Below, one piece after another: positions 8,951 through 18,270 of a DNA stretch of 64,000 nucleotides. Origin of the DNA: Alphaproteobacteria bacterium. Lineage in GTDB: Bacteria > Pseudomonadota > Alphaproteobacteria > UBA2966 > CAIVPW01. The notes under the pieces were generated by a model, which was given only the letters and a program-made list of their open reading frames with translations, ran no database searches and had not been told where the DNA came from. Numbering within the stretch: position 1 is the first letter of the stretch; each line of letters starts with the position of its first letter. Position numbers and translations under genes: made by a program. Location of the stretch: the NCBI GenBank assembly GCA_947481575.1, contig CANKGV010000001.1, forward strand, positions 247,816 to 311,815, written 5' to 3'.

Positions 8951-10517
8951 CGGGGAACCAATGCTTACGGGCCGCCATGATGATGGCGTTGGCGTCGTCG
9001 GCGGTGAGGCCCGCTTCGGGCAGCATGTCGACCAATTCGTCGCCGGCCAGATCGGCCAGATCGTCGAGGGTCTTCACGCCCTTTTCGCCGAGTTGCACCA
9101 TCATCTCGGAGGTAATGCCCTCGATGGCAGCGAGTTCGTCGGTGACGCCGAGCTTCTTACGCTGCTCTTCGAACTCGGCGTTGCGGGCTTCCAGGTAGGT
9201 GTTGGCGCGCTTGTGCAGTTCGGTGGCGACGTTGGGATCAAGACCTTCGATGCCGGACAGGTCTTCTTCCGGCACGTATGCGACATCTTCGACCGTGGCA
9301 AACCCTTCGGTCACCAGCAACTGGGCGAGGAACTCGTCCACATCCAAGGTTTTGACGAACAGTTCGGTGCGCGCCTTGAACTCTTCCTGGCGGCGCTCGG
9401 ATTCCTCCGCCTCGGTCAGGATGTCGATGTCCCAACCGGTGAGCTGTGAAGCCAGCCGCACGTTCTGGCCGCGGCGGCCGATCGCCAAGCTGAGCTGGTC
9501 GTCCGGCACAACGACTTCGATGCGGCGCGCTTCTTCGTCGAGCACGACCTTGGCCACTTCGGCCGGTGCCAACCCGTTGACGATGAATGTGGCGTGGTCC
9601 TGCGACCACTGGATGATGTCGATCTTTTCGCCCTGCAGTTCGTTCACCACGGCCTGCACACGGCTGCCGCGCATGCCGACGCACGCGCCGACCGGATCGA
9701 TCGCGGCATCATTGGAGAACACGGCGATCTTGGCGCGGCTGCCCGGATCGCGCGCCACCGCGCGGATCTCGATGATGCCGTCGTACAACTCGGGCACTTC
9801 CTGCTTGAACAGCTGGATCATGAACTGCGGATGGGTGCGCGACAGAAAGATCTGCGGGCCACGCGGCTCGCGGCGCACGTCGTAGATGTAGGCGCGGATG
9901 CGGTCGCCCTGGCGGAACGATTCGCGCGGCAACAGATCGTCGCGGCGCACGATGGCTTCGGCGCGGCCCAAATCGACGACCACGTTCCCGTAGTCGACGC
10001 GTTTGACCAGGCCGTTGGAAATCTCGCCGATCCGATCCTTGTATTCTTCGTACTGACGCTCGCGCTCGGCCTCACGCACCTTTTGCACGATGACCTGCTT
10101 CGCGGTCTGGGCGGCGATGCGGCCGAAATCGACGGGGGGCAGCGGCTCCGCCAATACGTCGCCAACTTGCGCGTCCGGGTTGCGGTCGCGGGCGAACTGC
10201 AGCGGTACCTGGGTGGCTTCGTTTTCCACGTTCTCGACCACTTCGAGGCAGCGGAAAATCTTGATCGCGCCGTTCTTGGGGTCGATCTCGGCCCGGATAT
10301 CGTTCTCGTGGCCGTACTTGGAGCGGGCGGCCTTTTGGATCGCCTCTTCCATCGCCGCGATTACCGTTTCACGCTCGATACTCTTTTCGCGCGCGACGGC
10401 GTCGGCGATCTGGAGCAGCTCCATGCGGTTCCAGCTGGTGGTCGGCTCGGCTTCCTGTTCCTTGGCAGCCTTGGATGCCTTGGACGCCTTGGGAGTTGCA
10501 CGCGAAGTAGTTGCCAT
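8916..10517 (-). CDS. nusA: Transcription termination/antitermination factor NusA
   Basis: 533 residues. NusA binds RNA polymerase and nascent RNA and modulates pausing, termination and antitermination. In order it shows the N-terminal RNAP-binding domain (LLQIADAVAREKSIERE), an S1 domain (KRVDYGNVVVDLGRAEAI), two KH domains (RGSRVQAVVNELQGEKIDII and IGRRGQNVRLASQLTGW), and C-terminal helix-hairpin-helix repeats (EEDLSGIEGLDPNVATEL, ITSEMMVQLGEKGVKTL). The acidic repeats match the longer Gram-negative form. It starts 3 bp after rimP. Confidence 0.98.
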   Translation of the reverse strand: MATTSRATPKASKASKAAKEQEAEPTTSWNRMELLQIADAVAREKSIERETVIAAMEEAIQKAARSKYGHENDIRAEIDPKNGAIKIFRCLEVVENVENEATQVPLQFARDRNPDAQVGDVLAEPLPPVDFGRIAAQTAKQVIVQKVREAERERQYEEYKDRIGEISNGLVKRVDYGNVVVDLGRAEAIVRRDDLLPRESFRQGDRIRAYIYDVRREPRGPQIFLSRTHPQFMIQLFKQEVPELYDGIIEIRAVARDPGSRAKIAVFSNDAAIDPVGACVGMRGSRVQAVVNELQGEKIDIIQWSQDHATFIVNGLAPAEVAKVVLDEEARRIEVVVPDDQLSLAIGRRGQNVRLASQLTGWDIDILTEAEESERRQEEFKARTELFVKTLDVDEFLAQLLVTEGFATVEDVAYVPEEDLSGIEGLDPNVATELHKRANTYLEARNAEFEEQRKKLGVTDELAAIEGITSEMMVQLGEKGVKTLDDLADLAGDELVDMLPEAGLTADDANAIIMAARKHWFPDEPAAAESAAD

Positions 10518-10520
10518 GGC

Positions 10521-11090
10521 CTATGCCTGTGGTCCCGGTTGTTTTGAACGCTGAATCAATTCGTCGGTCAGTATGAGCTTGGCGGCGCGGATGCTGCCGA
10601 GCGGAACGTCGTAGGTGCGCGGCGCGGGGCCGTCGTCCACCGTGATGCGCACTTCGCCGCCCACCACACCGGCCAGGCGGCCCTTGAACTTGCGGCGCCC
10701 GTCGATCGCGGCCTCGGTTTCGATGCGCGCTTCGCACCCGTTGAAACGTTCGAAATCACGCGACTTCACCAGCGGGCGGTCGATGCCGGGCGATCCGACT
10801 TCGAGCGTGTAGGGCACTCCGATCGGGTCTTCCACGTCGAGGACCGCGGAAACTTGGCGGCTGACCTTGGCGCACTCATCGAGCGAGATGCTGGTGCCAT
10901 CGGCGCGTTCCGCCATGATCTGCAGCACCGGCGCGCCGGACGTGATCAACTTCGCCTGCACCAGTTCGAACCCCATGGCGGCCAGAGACGGCGCCAACAA
11001 GGCGGCAAGGTCGACGGGCAGCTTCGCTTCGGTCACCGCTTCAATCCGCACAAATGACAATGAACCGGCCAGCCTGCCGCCCGGCGTCAT
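10521..11090 (-). CDS. rimP: Ribosome maturation factor RimP
   Basis: About 189 residues from the ATG at 11090; GTG codons at 11051 and 11036 are also possible starts, and no site has a strong Shine-Dalgarno sequence. RimP assists 30S subunit maturation. Family signatures are GFELVQAKL, VLQIMAERADG, YTLEVGSPGIDRPL and FKGRLAGV. It is the first gene of the rimP-nusA-ylxR-infB-rbfA-truB-rpsO-pnp unit, and the roughly 120 bp before it (11091-11209) separate it from trmB and probably hold a promoter. Confidence 0.93.
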   Translation of the reverse strand: MTPGGRLAGSLSFVRIEAVTEAKLPVDLAALLAPSLAAMGFELVQAKLITSGAPVLQIMAERADGTSISLDECAKVSRQVSAVLDVEDPIGVPYTLEVGSPGIDRPLVKSRDFERFNGCEARIETEAAIDGRRKFKGRLAGVVGGEVRITVDDGPAPRTYDVPLGSIRAAKLILTDELIQRSKQPGPQA

Positions 11091-11209
11091 CGCACTCAAT
11101 CCGGATCGGAGATGTACGGTGAGGGAACCTCACCCATGCAGCGAGACCTAACGGTCAAGCCAACCAAGGCAACGATATAGGGCCGCCGGGTTCCCGGGGC
11201 AAGGGTGAA

Positions 11210-11932
11210 TCAGCGCCGCGGCCGCCGCACAAAGGTGAAGAACGACGACGCCCGTCCGGCCGCCGCCGCGCGTTGTTCGTACCTTGTTTCCGGCCAATCG
11301 GCAGGCCGCCCACGCCAATCGGACGGTGTTTCCGCGGTCCATTCCAGTTCCGGTTGCGCCAGAGCGTGCTGGAGCGCCCACCGGCAGTAGCCCGGGTGGT
11401 CGCTGGCAAAGCGCAGTTCGCCGCCATCGCGCAGGATGCGGGCGATCTGGGTGAGGGTGGCGGGCGCGATCATGCGGCGCTTGAAGTGCCGGGCTTTGGG
11501 CCACGGATCGGGGAACAAGATGAACACCCGGCCGACCGAGTTGGGGGTCAGCGAGCGGAGCAGCCCCCGCGCGTCCGTGGTGACCAATCGCACATTGGGC
11601 AACGCTCGCTCTTCAACGTAGCGCAATAGGCTGGCGATGCCGTTCAGGAACATCTCGCAGCCGATGAACCCGATGTCTGGGTTGCGCTCGGCGTGCCAGA
11701 TCAGGTGTTCACCGGCGCCGAACCCAACTTCCACCCACACATCGCGTGCGCCGGGAAACAGCGCGGCCGGATCGATGCCGCCCGGAACAGGCGGATCGGC
11801 AATGGGTATCGCCACGCGCGGCAGCAACTCGTCCAGGAGCCGCTGGCGTTGGGGGCGCAACGGCCGGCCTTGCAGCCGGCCGTAGTACCCTAGATCCGGA
11901 TCGTCCGGAGATGGCGGCCGGCGCCGGGCCAA
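11210..11932 (-). CDS. trmB: tRNA (guanine-N7-)-methyltransferase
   Basis: 240 residues from a TTG start. TrmB makes m7G46 in tRNA using S-adenosylmethionine. The N-terminal YYGRLQGRPLRPQRQRLL, the SAM-binding WVEVGFGAGEHL, GCEMFLNG and IFILFPDPWPKARH (the DPWPK motif) are all diagnostic. It lies 24 bp after metK, its SAM supplier, so the two are likely co-transcribed. A short arginine-rich C-terminus (FFTFVRRPRR) ends the protein. Confidence 0.95.
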   Translation of the reverse strand: MARRRPPSPDDPDLGYYGRLQGRPLRPQRQRLLDELLPRVAIPIADPPVPGGIDPAALFPGARDVWVEVGFGAGEHLIWHAERNPDIGFIGCEMFLNGIASLLRYVEERALPNVRLVTTDARGLLRSLTPNSVGRVFILFPDPWPKARHFKRRMIAPATLTQIARILRDGGELRFASDHPGYCRWALQHALAQPELEWTAETPSDWRGRPADWPETRYEQRAAAAGRASSFFTFVRRPRR

Positions 11933-11956
11933 CCGCGTTCGGTCCGTTCCGCCGCG

Positions 11957-13126
<1,170 letters not shown>

Positions 13127-13282
13127 AGCAGGCTCCCTGGTCTCAAGTGGCGGGACGTCTGCGCGGCGGGCCCAATCCGCCGTCCGCGCATGGACCCTCA
13201 ATCGCAAGGATTGCCGGAACGGTCAAGGGGAGAACTGGGCGCGCATGCAAAAGGCGCGCAGCCGCAGATTCGGAGAGGAATT
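13127..13282 (-). promoter_or_regulatory. metK leader with a strong hairpin
   Basis: 156 bp between the HTH gene and metK. On the transcribed strand CGGCGG and CCGCCG pair around a 7-base loop (about 13158-13176), followed about 25 bases later by the GGGAG before the CTG start. The distance and structure suit translational control of metK. I tried to match SAM-I, SAM-II, SAM/SAH and SAH riboswitch consensus elements by eye and could not. Confidence 0.35.
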
Positions 13283-13750
13283 CTAGGGGGTGCGGCGGGG
13301 CGGACGGCGCTCGTCCGTGCGCGCCAACGTCTTGGTCAATTCGAATACGCGGCGGCGCACGGTTGCGTCGGAAATCCGGTAGTACGCGCGGACCAATTCG
13401 AGCGTTTCGCGGCGGGTGAACTGGTCTTGCTCGAACGGCTCCTCGCCTACGCCCGGCACTGCGGCAGGCTCGTTCGACGTGGCCGGCAGCTCTTCGTAGA
13501 AGAAGCTGATCGGCACATCGAGAACTTGGGCGAACTGGAACAAACGGCTCGCACCGATGCGGTTCGACCCGCGCTCATACTTCTGGATTTGCTGGAACGT
13601 GAGGCTGACTGCCTTGGCGAGCCGCTCTTGGCTCATGCCCAACAGCGTGCGCCGCAACCGCACGCGTCCGCCGACATGGGTGTCGATCGGGTTGGGGCCC
13701 CCTTTACCGGCGCGTTTGCGCCGCGTGACCGCACCTGTACTGCCTGCCAC
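13283..13750 (-). CDS. XRE-family helix-turn-helix regulator upstream of metK
   Basis: 155 residues from the GTG at 13750, chosen because GGAGG lies 8 bases upstream. The HTH (about 30-85) reads VRLRRTLLGMSQERLAKAVS then FQQIQKYERGSNRIGASRL, typical of the XRE family. The C-terminal part (YYRISDATVRRRVFELTKTLA) resembles the alphaproteobacterial regulators commonly found next to metK and lnt. A basic N-terminus (RRKRAGKGG) precedes the HTH. A role in controlling this operon or methionine/SAM genes is inferred from position only. Two palindromes at 13846-13890 could be its operator. Confidence 0.85.
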   Translation of the reverse strand: MAGSTGAVTRRKRAGKGGPNPIDTHVGGRVRLRRTLLGMSQERLAKAVSLTFQQIQKYERGSNRIGASRLFQFAQVLDVPISFFYEELPATSNEPAAVPGVGEEPFEQDQFTRRETLELVRAYYRISDATVRRRVFELTKTLARTDERRPPRRTP

Positions 13751-13845
13751 GCGACCATCCTCCGGCAAAATCGGCCTGCATTTCAGTCTGACCTAAACAA
13801 CGCATGATTGCATGCTTCCGTGCCATGCGTCGCGAATACAAACGT

Positions 13846-13890
13846 GTGCCTTGATAAGGCACAGAGCGCGTTTGGGTCAATCGCAAACGC
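13846..13890 (-). promoter_or_regulatory. Two palindromes upstream of the XRE regulator
   Basis: The AT-richer spacer between lnt and the HTH gene holds GTGCCTT-GAT-AAGGCAC (13846-13862) and GCGTTTG-N9-CAAACGC (13868-13890). On the minus strand they lie about 100-140 bp before the HTH start, where a promoter and autoregulatory operator would be expected. ATCGATATTCGAT lies just beyond (about 13900). Function is inferred. Confidence 0.4.
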
Positions 13891-13946
13891 TTAGTAGATA
13901 TCGATATTCGATGCATCCGGTCATTCACTATCTCGCACGGTTGTGA

Positions 13947-15515
13947 TTACCCGGCGCGGTGGGATGCGCCTCTGCGCCGCATCTGCATCTGGCCAAGAAT
14001 CACGGCGCCGATGCCCAATAGAACGGCATATGCGCCATCGCCCCATCGCGCGTACCACGTTGGCGCCAGCGGCGCCGGCAGCGCGGCATCGAGTACACCC
14101 GCGACGCCGAGGGGTAGGCGGGCGCGCACCCTGCCGTAGGCGTCGATGACCCCGGAGATTCCCGTGTTTGCCGCGCGCACCATCGGCAGGCCCTGCTCTA
14201 CCGCCCGCACGCGGGCGATCGCGAAGTGCTGGTAGGGACCGGCGGAGTTGCCGTACCACGCGTCGTTGGTGACATTGACGAGCCACGCCGGACGGTCCCG
14301 TGGGTCCACCACTTCTTCCGGAAACACCACCTCGTAGCAAACCAGGGGTCCGAACGGCGGCAGGCCTGGCGCGGTAAGCGTGCGCGGCCCCGGTCCAGGG
14401 GAAAAATCGAGGATGCCGGGGACGATCTTTTCGATCCCCAGGGCCCCCAGCACGCTGCGCAGCGGCACGTATTCCCCGAACGGAACCAGGTGCGCCTTGT
14501 CATAGACGGACAGGATTGCGCCACGTTCGTCCAGCACATCGACGCTGTTCCACACCTGCACCAGCCGGCCGTGGTCATCGACGCGCCCGCGCGGCGCACC
14601 GGCGATCAGTACGGCGCCGGGCGGCAGCAGCGTGCCGAGGTCTTGGGCCAGCTCCGGCTGGTGCTCGAGGTAGTACGGCACTGCCGTCTCCGGCCACACC
14701 ACGACCGCGGCGCGCTCCAGTCCGGGTGAGCGGGTGAGCAGCGAGTGACGCCGGACGGATTCATCCCGCAGCGCCGGATCCCATTTGTCGGGCTCGGCGA
14801 TGTTGGCCTGCACAACGCGCACTTGCACGGTGCCGCTGTCGGGCAGCGCCGCGCCAAGACGCACCGCGCCGGCCCCCCACCACAGCAGCAGCGCGGCGAC
14901 CGCTACCACGGGCGGCGCCCACCTGCGCATCGCCCCGTCCTTCGCCGCGAGGGCCGCCGGTGATGCCGCCGCCAACACGGTCAAGAAGCTGACGCCATAG
15001 ATGCCGATCGCGGCGTTCGCCTGCAGCATCGCGTCGGACCACGTCCAGGTGTAGCCGGCTAGGTTCCACGGAAATCCGGTGAACACATGGCCGCGCAGCC
15101 ATTCCGCAGCCGACCAGGCCACCGCCAGCGCCAGCACGCGGCCCGGACCCGGCACCCACACAAGCCGGGCCAACGCCGTGGCGATGGCGCCGAATACGGC
15201 GATCGCCGCCGGCAGGCCGAACAGTGAGAACGGCAGCAGCCAGCCGAACTGTGCCGGATTGGTGAGCAGTGCGTTGGATATCCAGTACAGGCCGAGGGTG
15301 AAGAACCCAAACCCGAACCACCAGCCGTCCCATGCGGCGCGCCGGATCGTGGGCGCACCATCGAGCAGCCAAACTAGGCCGGTGAAGGCGACCGCGAGCG
15401 CGGGCGTGAAGCTCACCGGCGGCAGTGCGGCAACGGCCACGGCGCCCAGCACCCATGCCAGCGCGGCACGGCGCCATCCGCTGGTGCCGGCGCAGCGCCC
15501 GGCCAGTGCGATCAT
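13947..15515 (-). CDS. lnt: Apolipoprotein N-acyltransferase
   Basis: 522 residues from the ATG at 15515, which overlaps the corC stop as ATGA. Lnt is an inner-membrane enzyme that adds the third acyl chain to lipoproteins. About six hydrophobic segments occupy residues 1-215, and the nitrilase-like domain follows (VRVVQANI onwards). The triad is visible: Glu in VVWPETAVPYYL, Lys in YDKAHLVPFGEY, Cys in GPLVCYEVVFPEE. A final membrane segment ends the protein. The corC-lnt pairing is usual. Confidence 0.96.
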   Translation of the reverse strand: MIALAGRCAGTSGWRRAALAWVLGAVAVAALPPVSFTPALAVAFTGLVWLLDGAPTIRRAAWDGWWFGFGFFTLGLYWISNALLTNPAQFGWLLPFSLFGLPAAIAVFGAIATALARLVWVPGPGRVLALAVAWSAAEWLRGHVFTGFPWNLAGYTWTWSDAMLQANAAIGIYGVSFLTVLAAASPAALAAKDGAMRRWAPPVVAVAALLLWWGAGAVRLGAALPDSGTVQVRVVQANIAEPDKWDPALRDESVRRHSLLTRSPGLERAAVVVWPETAVPYYLEHQPELAQDLGTLLPPGAVLIAGAPRGRVDDHGRLVQVWNSVDVLDERGAILSVYDKAHLVPFGEYVPLRSVLGALGIEKIVPGILDFSPGPGPRTLTAPGLPPFGPLVCYEVVFPEEVVDPRDRPAWLVNVTNDAWYGNSAGPYQHFAIARVRAVEQGLPMVRAANTGISGVIDAYGRVRARLPLGVAGVLDAALPAPLAPTWYARWGDGAYAVLLGIGAVILGQMQMRRRGASHRAG

Positions 15516-16435
15516 TCGGGCTTCGGTGCGGAGGTGGCTTCGCCCGGCGCCGTAGCGGGTGCGGGCGGGCTGATGCGAACGCGTTTCACGCGGCGCAGGT
15601 CGGAATCGAGCACTTCGAATTCGATCCCGGACGGATGGCGGATGGTTTCGCCGCGCGCCGGCACCCGGCCCACCAGCGAGAACAGCAAGCCGCCCAGGGA
15701 TTCTACGTCTTCCTCCCGCTCGGCCGGCAGCAGTTCCACTTTGAGGTGCGATTCCAGATCTTCGATGGAAGCGCGGCCGTCGGCCAGAATACTGCCGTCG
15801 GGGCGCACGACGAACTCCTGCACGGCGCGGGTTTGGTCGCCTTCGATTTCGCCGACGATTTCTTGCACTAAGTCTTCGATGGTGATGAGTCCGTCGGTGC
15901 CGCCGAACTCGTCGACAACCACCGCCATCGGCGTGGCCGACGTGCGCATGCGTTGCAGCAGATCGACAACGCGCATCGAGCGCGGCACGAACATCAGGTC
16001 GTGGATCGCCTTGCGCAGCACGAACCGCTTGGTGCGGTCCCAGTACTCCAGCAAGTCGCGCATCTGGATGAAGCCCAGAACTTCGTCCAACGTGCCGCTG
16101 AACACGGGCAGGCGCGAGTGCGCAGCCGACCGGAACTGCGCGACAAGATCGGACAGGTTGGTTTCGACATCGACGCCGATGATATCGGCGCGCGGCACCA
16201 TCACGTCGCCGACGCGGCGGTCGGCGAGTTCCAGCACGTTGCGCAGCATCGCGCGCTCGGCCGGCGCGATGTCGCCAAGCTGATCGTCGAGCATCTCGGT
16301 GAGGCTTTCGCGGTCGTCCTCGCCGCGGCCGGTGATGCCACGCAACCACTCGCCCAGGGTTTGGGCGACTGACCCCTCGCTATTCGACTCCGGTTCGGGG
16401 TCGGCCGAGGATCCGTTACCAGTCGGGCGGTTCAT
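15512..16435 (-). CDS. corC: CorC/HlyC-type CBS-domain protein
   Basis: 307 residues. It has two CBS domains (about 75-200; VMVPRADIIGVDV, HSRLPVFSGTLDEVLGFIQMRDLL, FGGTDGLITIEDLVQEIVGEI) and a transporter-associated C-terminal domain (GGLLFSLVGRVPARGE). There is no DUF21 membrane region, so it is the cytosolic CorC form. CorC proteins are linked to magnesium/cobalt efflux; the exact role is unsettled. ATGA overlaps join it to ybeY upstream and lnt downstream. Confidence 0.93.
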   Translation of the reverse strand: MNRPTGNGSSADPEPESNSEGSVAQTLGEWLRGITGRGEDDRESLTEMLDDQLGDIAPAERAMLRNVLELADRRVGDVMVPRADIIGVDVETNLSDLVAQFRSAAHSRLPVFSGTLDEVLGFIQMRDLLEYWDRTKRFVLRKAIHDLMFVPRSMRVVDLLQRMRTSATPMAVVVDEFGGTDGLITIEDLVQEIVGEIEGDQTRAVQEFVVRPDGSILADGRASIEDLESHLKVELLPAEREEDVESLGGLLFSLVGRVPARGETIRHPSGIEFEVLDSDLRRVKRVRISPPAPATAPGEATSAPKPE

Positions 16436-17286
16436 TTTGCCTTCGACTTGCGGGCCTTTGCGGCCGGCTTGGACTTCGCAACGCGACGTGGCTTCGGCAT
16501 CGCCGCGGGCTTCGCCTTCGGCTTGGGCTTGGGCTTAGCCGCCGGCTTCGCTTTTGGTTTGGTTTTGGCGGCGGACTTCACCGTCGGCTTGGCCTTGGCT
16601 ACAGCCTTCGATTTCGCGACGGGCTTGGCTTTGGCCTTCGCCACTGTCGGCGACGGCTTCGGTTTTGTCGCCGCCTTCGGTTTCGCCTTCGCCGTACGCT
16701 TCGGCCCGGGTGGCGCCATCACAAATTGCGGCTCCGCAATCACGGCAGCTTTCTTCGGCACCTTGGGATTGGGCTTCGGCGACGCGGCGATTTCGTAGGG
16801 GTCAGCGATCCCCATCTTCTCCAAGATGTCGCGCTCCAGGCGCTCCATGACTTCCGCGTCCGCATCGCGCTCGTGATCGTAGCCCAGCAAATGCAGCGCG
16901 CCATGCACCAGCAAGTGCGCAACGTGGTCGCGCAGCGCCTTTCCTTCGGCCGCCGCTTCGCGCTGGGTCGTTTCGAAGGCGAGCAGAATGTCGCCGAGCA
17001 TGCGCGGACGTCCGAGGAAGGTGAACGAATCTTCGTCCTCGTCGACCCCCTCGCCGGGGAACGACAGTACGTTGGTCGCCTGGTCGATGCCGCGGTATTC
17101 CTTGTTCAGGATGCGCAGCTCGCGGTCGTCGCTGAGAACCACCGAGACCTCGGAGTCGCTGAACACACGGCCGCTGGACCGGATCGCCTCGTACACGACC
17201 TTCGCCACGAAATCGTTGAAGTCCGGCAGCGCCCGCATCCACACGTCGTTGGGCATCGCAATCTGCACGGCACAAGCATCAGCCAC
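16432..17286 (-). CDS. ybeY: rRNA maturation endoribonuclease YbeY with a long H1-like tail
   Basis: 284 residues from the GTG at 17286, chosen because AAGGAG lies 7 bases upstream; the start overlaps phoH by 8 bp. YbeY is a zinc-dependent RNase for 16S rRNA 3' maturation and ribosome quality control. The metal site HGALHLLGYDH gives His128, His132 and His138. The usual domain ends near residue 165. An extra tail of about 115 residues follows, rich in Lys, Pro and Ala in KPKAKPAAKP-type repeats like histone H1 or AlgP tails. It would be strongly basic and disordered, able to bind nucleic acid. Standard YbeY is about 150-170 aa. Confidence 0.93.
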   Translation of the reverse strand: MADACAVQIAMPNDVWMRALPDFNDFVAKVVYEAIRSSGRVFSDSEVSVVLSDDRELRILNKEYRGIDQATNVLSFPGEGVDEDEDSFTFLGRPRMLGDILLAFETTQREAAAEGKALRDHVAHLLVHGALHLLGYDHERDADAEVMERLERDILEKMGIADPYEIAASPKPNPKVPKKAAVIAEPQFVMAPPGPKRTAKAKPKAATKPKPSPTVAKAKAKPVAKSKAVAKAKPTVKSAAKTKPKAKPAAKPKPKPKAKPAAMPKPRRVAKSKPAAKARKSKAK

Positions 17287-18223
17287 GAGAGTTCTCCTTA
17301 GTGTCGCGGGCCTGGTACGCCTTGACGATGCGGGTGACCAGCGGGTGCCGCAGCACATCCGCATCCGAGAATTGCACGAAGGCGACCCCATCCATGCCGC
17401 CCAGCACTTCGATTGCTTCCGCAAGGCCGGAGCGGACGCCCTTTGGCAGGTCCACCTGAGACAGGTCGCCGGTGACCACCATACGCGCGCCTTCGCCCAT
17501 GCGGGTAAGCGCCATCTTCATTTGCGCCGTGGTGGTGTTTTGCGCCTCGTCGAGAATGACGAACGCGTTCGACAGGGTACGGCCGCGCATGAACGCGAGC
17601 GGCGCAATTTCCAGCTCGCCGCTGTCGAGCGACTTGATCACCCGATCCTGCGGCAGCGTGTGGTACAGCGCGTCGTACAACGGGCGCATGTAGGGATCGA
17701 CCTTTTCGCGAATGTCACCGGGCAGAAAGCCAAGGCGTTCGCCTGCTTCCACCGCCGGCCGCGACAGGATGATGCGCTCGACGCGCCCCTCCAGCAGCAA
17801 CGACACGCCCATGGCCACCGCGAGGAACGTCTTACCGGTTCCGGCCGGCCCGAGACCGAACACCAGCTCTTGCTCGCGCAGCGCGGTGATGTATTCGGCC
17901 TGCTTCGGCGAGCGCGCCAGGATGGTTTTGCGCCGCGTACGGATTGCGGCATCGGCGGTTTCACCACCATTGGCGCGCGCTTCAGCGGTGCGAATCGCGC
18001 CAGACACAGCCACATCGTTGAGGTCGTGGCCTCCCCGCACCTGTTCATACAGGTTGGTGAGCACGGCGCTGGCGGTCTCCTTGGCGTCCGATGTTCCGGT
18101 GATCGACACACGGTTGCCACGTGACGACACCATCACGCCCAACGCCTTTTCGATGCGCGCCAGATGCCGGTCGTGCTCGCCGAACACTTCGCCGAGCGCG
18201 CGGTTGTCGTCGAACTTCAGCAC
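17279..18223 (-). CDS. phoH: PhoH-family ATPase
   Basis: 314 residues from the GTG at 18223. PhoH proteins are RecA-like ATPases that act with YbeY in RNA metabolism. Walker A is GPAGTGKTFLA, Walker B VILDEAQNTT, and VVTGDLSQVDLP follows. The GTG has no ribosome-binding site, and homologs have about 15-20 more N-terminal residues. A CTG at 18274 fits better: GGGAGG lies 7 bases upstream, it overlaps the miaB stop as CTGA, and it adds TRPHL-like sequence up to LVLKFDDN, giving about 331 residues. Order miaB-phoH-ybeY-corC-lnt is standard. Confidence 0.93.
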   Translation of the reverse strand: MLKFDDNRALGEVFGEHDRHLARIEKALGVMVSSRGNRVSITGTSDAKETASAVLTNLYEQVRGGHDLNDVAVSGAIRTAEARANGGETADAAIRTRRKTILARSPKQAEYITALREQELVFGLGPAGTGKTFLAVAMGVSLLLEGRVERIILSRPAVEAGERLGFLPGDIREKVDPYMRPLYDALYHTLPQDRVIKSLDSGELEIAPLAFMRGRTLSNAFVILDEAQNTTTAQMKMALTRMGEGARMVVTGDLSQVDLPKGVRSGLAEAIEVLGGMDGVAFVQFSDADVLRHPLVTRIVKAYQARDTKENSRG

Positions 18224-18270
18224 GAGCGGCGTGGTGCCGGCGCCGGCCAGATGCGGTTTCGCAGGGTGGG

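Noticed and set aside
5607..9449. A 1280-codon open frame on the plus strand opposite rbfA, infB, ylxR and nusA
   Set aside because: It mirrors highly conserved minus-strand genes in GC-rich DNA, where third-position GC removes stops from the opposite strand. Its translation is low-complexity and has no recognisable domain.
13127..13282. A SAM, SAM/SAH or SAH riboswitch before metK
   Set aside because: I could not match the conserved core bases of any class by eye; only a generic hairpin is supported. Kept as a low-confidence leader.
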